From positions 1 through 20,236 of the forward strand of contig JALNWS010000054.1 in assembly GCA_023230755.1 (NCBI GenBank): a stretch of 20,236 nt of DNA, written 5' to 3'. A model generated the notes under the pieces. It ran no database searches. It was given only the letters and a program-made list of their open reading frames with translations, and was not told the DNA's origin. Shown in pieces: positions 1 through 7,472 of the stretch. Positions within the stretch are counted from its first letter, which is position 1. Each line of letters starts with the position of its first letter. The DNA is from Azoarcus sp. GTDB lineage: Bacteria; Pseudomonadota; Gammaproteobacteria; Burkholderiales; Rhodocyclaceae. The position numbers and the translations under genes are program-made.

Positions 1-1425
1 CACCGAGGTCTGGCCCTTGGCGTCGACGATCACTTCGCCGAAACGCGTCAATTCGATCGAGCCCTTCATGAAGTCGGTGTTGGGCAGCAGACCGATCTGG
101 ACGAAGATGCCCTCGAGCTCGATGCGCTTCACCTCTTCGGTCGCGCGGTCCTTGTACATCAGGCCATTGACCTTGTCCGTACCGGTCACTTCGGTGGTCT
201 GGGCGCTCTTGATCACGGTGACGTTGGGCAGGCTGTAGAGCTTCTTCTGCAGCACGGCATCGGCGCGAAGCGTGTCGGCGAACTCAAGCAGCGTGACATG
301 GGCCACGATGCCGGCGAGATCGATTGCAGCCTCGACGCCCGAGTTGCCGCCACCGATCACCGCCACGCGCTTGCCCTTGAACAGCGGACCGTCGCAGTGC
401 GGGCAGTAAGCCACACCCTTGCCGCGGAACTGCTGCTCGCCCGGCACGTTCATCTCGCGCCAGCGTGCGCCGGTGGCCAGAATCACGGTTTTAGCCTTGA
501 GCGAGGCCCCGTTTTCGAGCTGCACTTCGGTCATGTCGCCGGGCACCAGCTTGGCCGCGCGCTGCAGATTCATGATATCGACGTCGTACTGCTTGACGTG
601 TTCTTCGAGTGCAGCAACCAGCTTCGGCCCCTGGGTTTCCTTCACCGAGATGAAGTTCTCGATCGCCATGGTATCCATCACCTGGCCACCAAAACGTTCG
701 GCCACGATGCCGGTACGAATGCCTTTGCGTGCGGCATAGATCGCCGCCGCTGCGCCGGCCGGGCCGCCACCGACGATGAGCACGTCGAAAGCATCCTTGG
801 CCGCAATTTTCGCGGCATCACGCTTCTCGGCCCCGGTATCGATCTTGCCGATGATCTCGGCCAGCTCCATGCGCCCCTGGCCGAATTCCTGGCCGTTCAG
901 GTAGACCGTGGGCACGGCCATGATCTGACGCTCTTCCACTTCGCTCTGGAACAGCGCGCCATCGATCATGGTGTGGCGGATGTTCGGGTTGAGGATGGAG
1001 AGCAGGTTGAGCGCCTGCACTACATCCGGGCAGTTGTGGCAGGACAGCGAGATGTAGGTCTCGAAGTTGTATTCGCCCTCGATGTTCCTGATCTGCTCGA
1101 TCACGTCCGCCTCGACCTTGGGCGGGTAGCCCGCGCTCTGCAGCAGGGCAAGAATGAGGGAGGTGAATTCATGCCCCATCGGCAGGCCGGCAAAGCGTAC
1201 GCGCGCCTCCCCACCCTTGGGACCGACGGAAAAAGAGGGTTTGCGTTCGGTGTCGTCGCGCCGTTCGATCACGCTGATGAGGTCCGACTGCTCGGCCACA
1301 TCCTTGATCAATTCCTGCATCTCGCGCGACTTCTCGCCATCGTCCAGTGACGCCACGATCTCGATCGGCTGCGCCACCCTTTCCAGATAGGTTTTCAGTT
1401 GAGCCTTGATATTGGCGTCCAGCAT
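1..1425 (-). CDS. ahpF: Alkyl hydroperoxide reductase subunit F (NADH:peroxiredoxin reductase), C-terminus cut by window edge
   Basis: FAD-containing disulfide reductase that passes electrons from NADH to the peroxiredoxin AhpC in the cytosol. The frame is open for 475 codons from ATG 1425 to base 1, so the last few dozen residues lie outside (the family is about 520 aa). Seen in order: N-terminal thioredoxin-fold domain with redox pair SCHNC (C129/C132), FAD-binding GGGPAG (219-224), thioredoxin-reductase-type active site CPHC (C341/C344), and NAD(P)H-binding GGGNSG (358-363). These are all the hallmark elements of full AhpF rather than plain thioredoxin reductase. A GGGAG-like ribosome binding site lies about 10 bases before the ATG. 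It lies 127 bases downstream of ahpC on the same strand and is probably co-transcribed, with the intervening hairpins possibly setting the AhpC:AhpF ratio. Confidence 0.96.
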   Translation of the reverse strand, partial: MLDANIKAQLKTYLERVAQPIEIVASLDDGEKSREMQELIKDVAEQSDLISVIERRDDTERKPSFSVGPKGGEARVRFAGLPMGHEFTSLILALLQSAGYPPKVEADVIEQIRNIEGEYNFETYISLSCHNCPDVVQALNLLSILNPNIRHTMIDGALFQSEVEERQIMAVPTVYLNGQEFGQGRMELAEIIGKIDTGAEKRDAAKIAAKDAFDVLIVGGGPAGAAAAIYAARKGIRTGIVAERFGGQVMDTMAIENFISVKETQGPKLVAALEEHVKQYDVDIMNLQRAAKLVPGDMTEVQLENGASLKAKTVILATGARWREMNVPGEQQFRGKGVAYCPHCDGPLFKGKRVAVIGGGNSGVEAAIDLAGIVAHVTLLEFADTLRADAVLQKKLYSLPNVTVIKSAQTTEVTGTDKVNGLMYKDRATEEVKRIELEGIFVQIGLLPNTDFMKGSIELTRFGEVIVDAKGQTSV

Positions 1426-1448
1426 GATGACTTCTCCCTTGAGAATGA

Positions 1449-1534
1449 GGACCGCCGATGTTTTCGGTGGTCCGGATACAACGCAGCCGGCGCGTGGCCG
1501 GCTGCACGTCTGACTGCCGGGCCGGTAGGCCCGG
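1449..1534 (-). other. Three consecutive hairpins in the ahpC-ahpF spacer
   Basis: Reading down the minus strand from ahpC there are three inverted repeats. The first is 1517-1523 with 1528-1534 (7 bp, 4-base loop). The second is 1483-1491 with 1497-1505 (9 bp perfect, 5-base loop). The third is 1449-1458 with 1464-1473 (10 positions, one mismatch, 5-base loop). None is followed by a clear T run, so they do not look like a simple intrinsic terminator. Possible roles are partial transcription stops, protection of the ahpC message 3' end, or processing sites, any of which would favour AhpC over AhpF. The structures are seen; the function is inferred. Confidence 0.6.
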
Positions 1535-1552
1535 ACAACTCACAGCGGCTAC

Positions 1553-2116
1553 TTAGATCTTGCCGACGAGGTCGATGGAGGGAGCCAGCGTCTTCTCGCC
1601 TTCCTTCCACTTGGCCGGGCACACTTCGTTCGGGTGAGCAGCAACGTACTGGGCAGCCTTGAGCTTGCGCACGGTCTCGGTCACATCGCGGGCGATGGCG
1701 TTGTCGTGCACTTCCATGGTCTTGATGATGCCTTCCGGGTTGATGATGAAGGTGCCGCGCAGCGCCAGGCCTTCTTCCTCGATATGCACATCGAAGTTGT
1801 GGGTCAGCACGTGGGTCGGATCACCGACCAGCGCGAACTTGGCCTTGCCCACAGCAGCCGAGGTCTCGTGCCACACCTTGTGCGAGAAGTGGGTGTCGGT
1901 GGTGACGATGTACACTTCGGCACCGGCCTTCTGGAACTCTTCGTAGTGATCGGCGGCGTCTTCAATTTCGGTCGGGCAGTTGAAGGTGAAGGCGGCCGGC
2001 ATGAAGATCACGACGGACCACTTGCCCTTCAGGTCGGCATCGGTCACTTCGATGAACTTGCCGTTCTTGAATGCTTGTGCTTTGAAAGGCTTGACTTCGG
2101 TATTGATCAGGGACAT
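1553..2116 (-). CDS. ahpC: Alkyl hydroperoxide reductase subunit C (2-Cys peroxiredoxin)
   Basis: Cytosolic typical 2-Cys peroxiredoxin of 187 aa that reduces H2O2, organic hydroperoxides and peroxynitrite, and is recycled by AhpF. The peroxidatic cysteine is C47 in AFTFNCPTE and the resolving cysteine is C166 in EVCPAKW. The length and the C-terminal ending LVGKI are as expected for AhpC. The sequence around C47 (FMPAAFTFNCPTE) is the Pseudomonas-type variant rather than the enterobacterial YPADFTFVCPTE. The start is supported by GGAG at 2125-2128, 8 bases before the ATG. Its upstream region contains an OxyR-like site and a -10 element. It is first in an ahpC-ahpF unit. Confidence 0.97.
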   Translation of the reverse strand: MSLINTEVKPFKAQAFKNGKFIEVTDADLKGKWSVVIFMPAAFTFNCPTEIEDAADHYEEFQKAGAEVYIVTTDTHFSHKVWHETSAAVGKAKFALVGDPTHVLTHNFDVHIEEEGLALRGTFIINPEGIIKTMEVHDNAIARDVTETVRKLKAAQYVAAHPNEVCPAKWKEGEKTLAPSIDLVGKI

Positions 2117-2159
2117 TGCTGAATCTCCGGATGTAGGTTGATGTAACTGCGACGAACAA

Positions 2160-2225
2160 ATGATAGTCGCTTGAAGGAATTTGCTCTAATTGAGATTGAA
2201 GATTGTCTCGATTGGAAAATACTAT
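2160..2225 (-). promoter_or_regulatory. Candidate OxyR-type site and -10 box for ahpC
   Basis: Read on the minus strand, 2225-2189 fits the OxyR spacing of four tetramers separated by 7 bases: ATAG, CAAT, ATCT, CAAT. By eye this matches 12 of 16 consensus positions, although the inner T/A positions do not match well. The site ends where a -35 would lie for a good -10 box TATCAT at 2165-2160. No good -35 hexamer is visible. A weak -35 with an activator site abutting it is the usual arrangement at OxyR-activated promoters (established for enterobacterial ahpC). The call is inference. Confidence 0.4.
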
Positions 2226-2250
2226 CAAAAGCCATCAGGTGATTGCCACC

Positions 2251-2337
2251 ATGACTTCCGCTGAATTTGAACCCGTTGTGCGCAAACGGTTCAAACCCGC
2301 GCCCATCCATCTCTTCAACCCTGCATCAAGACCATGA
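2251..2337 (+). CDS. Small upstream reading frame coupled to the sodium channel gene
   Basis: A 28-codon frame starting MTSAEFEPVV and rich in Arg, Lys and Pro, with no recognisable family. It has a good ribosome binding site, AGGTGA at 2237-2242, 8 bases before ATG 2251. Its TGA (2335-2337) overlaps the channel ATG (2334) as ATGA. The channel start itself has no visible Shine-Dalgarno sequence, so this frame could deliver ribosomes to it by translational coupling. It may make a peptide or serve only as a leader. A chance open frame of this size cannot be ruled out from one sequence. Confidence 0.45.
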   Translation: MTSAEFEPVVRKRFKPAPIHLFNPASRP

Positions 2338-3116
2338 CAGCACTTCGCCCCTTTATTGAATCCAGCGCATTTCAACGCTTCATCATCACGGTCATCGTCA
2401 TCAACGCCATCACCCTCGGGCTCGAAACCTCGGATGCGGTGATGGGCGCGGCAGGCGGAGCACTCATTGCCCTCGACCGGCTCGCGCTGGCGATCTTCGT
2501 CGTCGAGATTGCGCTCAAGCTCGTGGCCTACCGACATCGTTTCTTCGCCAGCGGATGGAATCTGTTCGACTTCACCATCGTCGCCATTACCCTTGCGCCC
2601 ACCGGCGAGGGCATGGCCGTGCTGCGGGCTCTGCGCATCCTGCGCGCGCTGCGCCTGGTGTCGGTGGTGCCGTCGATGCGCAAGGTCGTCAACGCGCTGC
2701 TGCGCGCCCTCCCCGGCATGGGTTCGGTCCTCGCCCTGTTGCTGCTGGTGTTCTACGTCACCTCGGTAATGAGTACCAAGCTCTTTGGCGCCGACTTCCC
2801 GCAGTGGTTCGGCACCATGGGCGCATCCTTCTACACCCTGTTCCAGGTGATGACGCTTGAGTCATGGTCGATGGGCATCGTTCGCCCGGTCATGGAGGTG
2901 CATCCGCAGGCCTGGATCTTTTTCGTGCTCTTCATCCTGCTCACCACCTTCGCCGTGCTCAACCTCTTCATCGCCATCGTGGTCGATGCGATGTCCGAGG
3001 TGGAGCATCAGGAACAGGACGAAACCCGCACCCTGGTCACGGTGGATCACGAAGCACTGATGACCGAGTTACGTGCGCTGAGGGCGGAAATCCGGGCCCT
3101 CAGAAAAGAGGCCTGA
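2334..3116 (+). CDS. Bacterial voltage-gated sodium channel (NavAb/NaChBac family)
   Basis: Single-repeat, six-helix ion channel of 260 aa expected to form a homotetramer in the inner membrane. The voltage-sensor S4 is visible as arginines every third residue (R98, R101, R104, R107). The pore has the P-loop sequence TLESWSM (174-180), whose glutamate E176 forms the high-field-strength site in NavAb and NaChBac. After S6 (about 195-219) comes a charged, probably coiled-coil tail (about 221-258) with a repeated LRALRxE pattern typical of NavBac tetramerisation. The pore-to-S6 stretch closely resembles my memory of Arcobacter NavAb. The start ATG has no clear ribosome binding site but overlaps the stop of a small upstream frame. 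Physiological role in this organism is unknown; motility, pH and sodium homeostasis are suggested for relatives. Confidence 0.93.
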   Translation: MTALRPFIESSAFQRFIITVIVINAITLGLETSDAVMGAAGGALIALDRLALAIFVVEIALKLVAYRHRFFASGWNLFDFTIVAITLAPTGEGMAVLRALRILRALRLVSVVPSMRKVVNALLRALPGMGSVLALLLLVFYVTSVMSTKLFGADFPQWFGTMGASFYTLFQVMTLESWSMGIVRPVMEVHPQAWIFFVLFILLTTFAVLNLFIAIVVDAMSEVEHQEQDETRTLVTVDHEALMTELRALRAEIRALRKEA

Positions 3117-3123
3117 TACAAAA

Positions 3124-3153
3124 CAAGGCGGGCGCCCTGAGGCGCCCGCCTTG
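3124..3153. terminator. Terminator between the convergent channel gene and ftsX
   Basis: A perfect 13-bp stem (3124-3136 with 3141-3153) with a 4-base CTGA loop lies between the two stop codons. On the minus strand the stem is followed by TTTTGT, a fair T-rich tail, so it best ends the ftsY-ftsE-ftsX transcript. On the plus strand the tail is not T-rich, but the strong stem may also stop the channel transcript. Confidence 0.8.
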
Positions 3154-3176
3154 CGACCGGAGAGGCGTCCGGTGAC

Positions 3177-4073
3177 TCAGGCAGAAGCCAGATGGCGACG
3201 CACCGAGATCTCCGCACCAAGCCAGCCCAGGAAGGCCGCAAACGACACGATTGCGAGCGATTCCGGCCATTGCGGCCCGGCAAGCGCAAAGACCGCACCA
3301 TAGGTCTCCGCCAGCCCCGCGACCGGCGCCGCCAGTGCGCCCACCCCCAGCCACACCACGCCCAGCGCCACCAGCCCGCCAAGCACGCCCTGCAATCCGC
3401 CGAACCAGTAGAAGGGGCGGCGGATGAAGGGATCGGTCGCACCCAGGAGGCGGCTCACCTCGATCTCTGCCCGCTGGGTGAGAATCTGCAGGCGGATCGT
3501 GTTGAAGGTGACGATTACCAGCGCAAAACCGAGCAGTCCGGCCAGGATCAGTACCGCAGAACGACCGAGGACAAGCAGCGCATGAAGCCGCTTCACCCAA
3601 CCCGAGTCGAGTTGCACGTGCGCCACCTTGGGCCAGACTTTCATTTCTTCGGTCAGCGCCTCGAAGGCCGCAGGATCGCCCGTGCGCAGCGTCACCACGA
3701 AAGCATCTGGAAGCGGATTGGCATCGAGCCCGCCGAGCACGTCGCCAAGCCCGCCCCTCTCCAGTTGCTTCAGGGCCTCGTCGCGCGGCACGAAGCGAAA
3801 GCTGGCCAGTTGCGGATCGGTACGCAGGTGCTTCTCGATGGCGGCTGCGTCGGCCTCCCCGGCGTCTGTTTCCAGAAAAACGCTGATCTCCGGCGTACCT
3901 GAGACCCCGCGCGCGAGCGAAGCGATATTGTCGAGCAGCAGGTAGCCGCCCGCCGGCAGCGACAGGGCGATACCCATCACCAGCGCCGACAGCAAGGTGC
4001 CCAGGGGCTGGCTGGCAAGGCGCCCGAGCGCCTGGGCGATTGCCCTGAAATGCAGATAGAGCCAGTTGCTCAT
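3177..4073 (-). CDS. ftsX: Cell division protein FtsX (permease-like subunit)
   Basis: Inner-membrane partner of FtsE. The FtsEX complex sits at the division septum and, in well-studied bacteria, activates peptidoglycan amidases through EnvC-type partners. The protein is 298 aa, as expected. It has a first membrane helix at about 24-48, a periplasmic domain at about 50-165, then three helices at about 168-192, 222-248 and 272-290. The conserved cytoplasmic motif GATDPFIRRPF (211-221) lies before the third helix. The start is fixed by an ATGA overlap with ftsE, with GGAGG 4 bases ahead. It is last in ftsY-ftsE-ftsX and is followed by a strong hairpin. Confidence 0.95.
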   Translation of the reverse strand: MSNWLYLHFRAIAQALGRLASQPLGTLLSALVMGIALSLPAGGYLLLDNIASLARGVSGTPEISVFLETDAGEADAAAIEKHLRTDPQLASFRFVPRDEALKQLERGGLGDVLGGLDANPLPDAFVVTLRTGDPAAFEALTEEMKVWPKVAHVQLDSGWVKRLHALLVLGRSAVLILAGLLGFALVIVTFNTIRLQILTQRAEIEVSRLLGATDPFIRRPFYWFGGLQGVLGGLVALGVVWLGVGALAAPVAGLAETYGAVFALAGPQWPESLAIVSFAAFLGWLGAEISVRRHLASA

Positions 4074-4729
4074 GCGCCCTCCGTCAGCAGCCCCTTGGCC
4101 AGCGTCAGCCGACGCGGCGAGGACTCGGCGAACAGGTTCGCATCATGAGTGGATACGAGCACGGTGACCCCTGCGCTGTTGAATGATTTGAACAAGGCGG
4201 CGATCCCCGCCGCAGTGGCCGCATCCAGATGGGCCGTAGGCTCGTCGGCAAGCAGGATCGACGGGCGGTTGACGATGGCCCGGGCAATCGCGACCCGTTG
4301 CTGCTCACCGCCCGACAGGCCCGCCGGCATCTCCTTTCCCCGCCCGTCCAGCCCCACCCGTTCGAGTGCGGCCGCGACGCGCCTGGCGGCATCGCCGGGC
4401 GGATGCCCCGTAATTACCAGCGGCAGCATCACGTTGTCGAACACCGAGCGGTCGAACAGCAGGCGGCTTTCCTGCAGCACCAGCCCGAGATTGCGCCGCA
4501 GGTAGGGAATGGCGCGTGACGGCAGCCGGGAGACATCCTGACCGTTGATCCGCACGGTGCCCGCGGTCGCTCGTTCAATGGCCGGGATCAGCTTGAGCAA
4601 GGTGCTCTTGCCGGCACCGGAGTGGCCCGACAGCACCACCAGCTCACCATGACGAATCTCGAAGCTGACGCCGGCAAGTGCCGTGTAGCCGCCCGCATAG
4701 CGTTTGGCAACATCCTCGAAGACGATCAT
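4070..4729 (-). CDS. ftsE: Cell division ATP-binding protein FtsE
   Basis: ABC-type ATPase of 219 aa that drives FtsX. Visible elements in order are Walker A GHSGAGKST (35-43), Q-loop glutamine at about 86, signature LSGGEQQR (138-145), Walker B ILLADEP (158-164) and H-loop histidine H195. The usual FtsE sequence after Walker B, TGNLD, is TAHLD here. Start ATG 4729 overlaps the ftsY stop as ATGA and has AGGGG 9 bases upstream. The ftsX start overlaps its stop in the same way, so stoichiometric production by translational coupling is likely. Confidence 0.97.
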   Translation of the reverse strand: MIVFEDVAKRYAGGYTALAGVSFEIRHGELVVLSGHSGAGKSTLLKLIPAIERATAGTVRINGQDVSRLPSRAIPYLRRNLGLVLQESRLLFDRSVFDNVMLPLVITGHPPGDAARRVAAALERVGLDGRGKEMPAGLSGGEQQRVAIARAIVNRPSILLADEPTAHLDAATAAGIAALFKSFNSAGVTVLVSTHDANLFAESSPRRLTLAKGLLTEGA

Positions 4730-5928
4730 TCCCTGTCGCCCCTGGTCGCAGCGTTCGACCCGGCGAGCGGCTCGAACAGGGCGTCGACGAACTCACGCGA
4801 CTTGAACGGCTGAAGGTCGTCGATGCCCTCGCCGACGCCGATGAAACGCAGCGGCTTGGGGCACTGCCGCGCAATCGCGGCAATGACGCCGCCCTTGGCG
4901 GTGCCATCGAGCTTGGTCACCACCAGTCCGGTGACGCCGATCGCGGCGTCGAAGGCCTTGACCTGGGCGAGCGCGTTCTGACCGATGTTGGCGTCGAGCA
5001 CCAGCACGACTTCGTGCGGCCCGGTGGGGTCGGCCTTGGTCACGACACGGCGCACCTTGGCAATCTCTTCCATCAGGTGCAGCTGGGTCGGCAGGCGTCC
5101 GGCCGTGTCGGCGAGCACGATGTCGATGCCGCGCGCACGTGCCGCGTTGATGGCGTCGAAGATCACCGCCGCCGCATCCCCGCCGTCCTGGGCGATCACG
5201 GTGACGTTGTTGCGCTGGCCCCAGGTCATCAGCTGCTCGCGGGCAGCGGCGCGGAAGGTATCACCCGCGGCCAGCAGCACGCTCTTGCCCTGGAGCTGAA
5301 AGTACTTGGCGAGCTTGCCGATCGAAGTCGTCTTGCCCGAGCCATTCACGCCCGCAATCATGATGATGTAGGGCTTGTGGCCAGACACATCGAGCGGCTG
5401 CTCGAGCGGCGCGATGATCTTGTGCAGTCCGTCGGCCAGCGCCTGCTGCAACTGGTCGGCGGTCTCGAGCTTGTCGCGCTTCCAGCGCAGGCGCAAGTCG
5501 TCGATCAGGTGCTGGGTAGCGTCCACTCCGCAGTCGGCCATCAGCAGCGTTGATTCGAGCTCTTCGAGCAGATCCTCATCAATTTTCCTGCGCCCGAACA
5601 GACTCGCCAGCCCGCCACCGAACTGCTGTCGGGTGCGTGCGAGACCGGCTTTCAGGCGTTCGGACCACGAACGCTTTGGCGCAGCCGCCGGTTCGACCTC
5701 GGGCGGTGCGACCGCAGCGGGGACTGGAGGTACGGCTTCAGCCGCCTTGGGAGGGGCCGGTTCGGCCGCTTCCTGCTCCGGAATCGCAGGAACCACCCGC
5801 TCTTCGTCGGCCAGCGGCGCAGGGGCAGGTGGTACGGATTCGATGCCGGGGGGAGCGGACGGCGCGTCTGCAGACGGCTTTACGGCAGGCTTTTCAGACT
5901 TGCCGGACTTCTTGAAGAAACCAAACAT
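4726..5928 (-). CDS. ftsY: Signal recognition particle receptor FtsY
   Basis: SRP-GTPase that docks ribosome-SRP complexes at the inner membrane. The 400 aa protein has a short basic start (MFGFFKK), a Pro/Ala/Glu-rich A domain (about 20-84), the helical N domain (about 88-180) and the G domain. G-domain motifs are GVNGSGKTT (193-201), DTFRAAAREQ (223-232), DTAGR (274-278), TKLDGTAKGG (338-347) and the closing GVGEGIDDLQPF (364-375). The frame stays open upstream to 6102, but MFGFFKK at 5928 is the typical FtsY beginning, so the extension is not used here. No strong ribosome binding site is seen. It heads the ftsY-ftsE-ftsX unit and diverges from the M16 genes. Confidence 0.96.
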   Translation of the reverse strand: MFGFFKKSGKSEKPAVKPSADAPSAPPGIESVPPAPAPLADEERVVPAIPEQEAAEPAPPKAAEAVPPVPAAVAPPEVEPAAAPKRSWSERLKAGLARTRQQFGGGLASLFGRRKIDEDLLEELESTLLMADCGVDATQHLIDDLRLRWKRDKLETADQLQQALADGLHKIIAPLEQPLDVSGHKPYIIMIAGVNGSGKTTSIGKLAKYFQLQGKSVLLAAGDTFRAAAREQLMTWGQRNNVTVIAQDGGDAAAVIFDAINAARARGIDIVLADTAGRLPTQLHLMEEIAKVRRVVTKADPTGPHEVVLVLDANIGQNALAQVKAFDAAIGVTGLVVTKLDGTAKGGVIAAIARQCPKPLRFIGVGEGIDDLQPFKSREFVDALFEPLAGSNAATRGDRE

Positions 5929-6080
5929 GTGCGCTCGTGTCAGAGGGGAAGTTCGGGTGGGCGCCATCGCACATAGCGGGCGCTGCAATCCGGATAGGAC
6001 TAATATGCGGCTCCGCGTCGTTCCGGCTTTGACCGAAGCGAGCATGGCGCCCCGAATTCTATCAGATGCAGGACATCCCC

Positions 6081-7451
6081 ATGTTTCACCAGACCTTTCC
6101 ACGTTTGCTTCTTGTCGGTATCGGACTGCTGCTCAGTCTGGGCGCTCAGGCCAATCCGTTCGAGACCACGCTCGCCAATGGCATGAAGGTGATCGTCAAG
6201 GAAGACCACAGGGCACCGTCGGTCGTACACATGGTGTGGTATCGCACCGGATCAATGGATGAACCCGAAGGCGTCTCCGGCGTCGCTCATATGCTCGAGC
6301 ACCTGATGTTCAAGGGCACGAAGACCCTGAAAGCCGGCGAGTTCAACAAACGCGTGGCCGCTGTGGGCGGGCGCGACAACGCCTTCACCAGCAAGGATTA
6401 CACCGCATATTTTCAGCAAGTGCCGCCGTCGCAGCTCGGCCAGATGATGACACTTGAAGCGGACCGCATGCGCAACCTCGTCATCACCGACGACGAGTTC
6501 GCGCGCGAACTCGCCGTGGTCCAGGAAGAACGCCGCCTGCGCACCGACGACCAGCCCCGCGCCCTCGTGTACGAGCAGCTGATGTCCACGGCCTTTCAGG
6601 CTCACCCCTACCGGCGCCCGGTCATCGGCTGGATGAGCGACCTCGACGCAATGAAGCCTGCGGATGCAAGGTCGTGGTACCGACGCTGGTACACCCCCAA
6701 CAACGCCTATCTGGTCGTTGTCGGCGACGTTGACCACAAGTCGGTCTTCGAGATGGCGCGCGAACGCTATGGCAAGCTCAAGACAAACCCCCTGCCCGAA
6801 CGCAGAATCAGCACCGAACCCGAGCAACACGGGCCGCGCACCGCTGTGGTCAGGGCGCCGGCGGAACTGCCCTATCTCTCCATGGCCTGGAAAGTCCCTG
6901 CACTGCGCAACCCCGACGCTGACCGCGATGCCTACGCCCTGCAGGTGCTGGCTGCCATTCTCGACGGCTACGACGGCGCCCGCCTCAACAGTCACCTGGT
7001 TCGTGATACCCGGGTCGCGATGGCGGCAGGGGCCGGTTACGACGGCACCGGTCGCGGCCCTTCCCTGTTCTATCTCGACGGCGTGCCGGGCGCAGGGCAG
7101 AGCATGGACACCCTCGAAACCGCCCTGCGCGCCGAACTGCAGCGCATTCGCGACGAGGGCGTAAGCGAGGCCGAACTCAACCGGGTCAAGACCCAGGCGC
7201 TCGCCAGCAAGGTCTACAAGCGCGACTCCTTGATGGGGCAGGCGATGGAGATCGGCTATATCGAAGCCGCCGGTCTGTCGTGGCGCGACGACGAGCGCCT
7301 GCTCGAAGGCTTGCGCGAAGTCACCGCAGACGAGGTACGTGCAGTCGCACAGCGTTACTTCAGCGACGACACGCTGAGCATCGCCCGCCTCGACCCACTG
7401 CCCGTGAGTGAAAAGACGCCGCGCGCACCTGTTTCCGCCACCCGTCACTGA
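6081..7451 (+). CDS. M16 family zinc metallopeptidase, catalytic subunit (pitrilysin-like), exported
   Basis: Member of the pitrilysin/insulinase family in its two-gene bacterial form. With the start at 6081 it has 456 aa. An N-terminal signal sequence (basic MFHQTFPR, then a hydrophobic run, then AQA before NPFE) indicates export to the periplasm. The inverted zinc motif HMLEH is complete (H70, E73, H74) and the distal zinc ligand is E149 in QEERR, at the expected 74-residue spacing, so the enzyme should be active. I chose 6081 over the in-frame ATG at 6066 because AGGA (6070-6073) lies 7 bases upstream. It is followed 21 bases later by an inactive M16 paralogue. The natural substrate is not known. 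Confidence 0.9.
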   Translation: MFHQTFPRLLLVGIGLLLSLGAQANPFETTLANGMKVIVKEDHRAPSVVHMVWYRTGSMDEPEGVSGVAHMLEHLMFKGTKTLKAGEFNKRVAAVGGRDNAFTSKDYTAYFQQVPPSQLGQMMTLEADRMRNLVITDDEFARELAVVQEERRLRTDDQPRALVYEQLMSTAFQAHPYRRPVIGWMSDLDAMKPADARSWYRRWYTPNNAYLVVVGDVDHKSVFEMARERYGKLKTNPLPERRISTEPEQHGPRTAVVRAPAELPYLSMAWKVPALRNPDADRDAYALQVLAAILDGYDGARLNSHLVRDTRVAMAAGAGYDGTGRGPSLFYLDGVPGAGQSMDTLETALRAELQRIRDEGVSEAELNRVKTQALASKVYKRDSLMGQAMEIGYIEAAGLSWRDDERLLEGLREVTADEVRAVAQRYFSDDTLSIARLDPLPVSEKTPRAPVSATRH

Positions 7452-7472
7452 CCTTCCGGAAAACCGCACTCA

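Noticed and set aside
298..1350. 350-codon open frame antisense to ahpF
   Set aside because: Shadow of ahpF, whose redox and nucleotide motifs are all present on the other strand.
5929..6102. 58-codon N-terminal extension of ftsY
   Set aside because: The family start MFGFFKK is internal at 5928, and the extension would run into the M16 signal sequence region on the other strand.
6252..7469. 405-codon open frame antisense to the active M16 peptidase
   Set aside because: Shadow frame; the opposite strand carries the intact zinc site and signal peptide.
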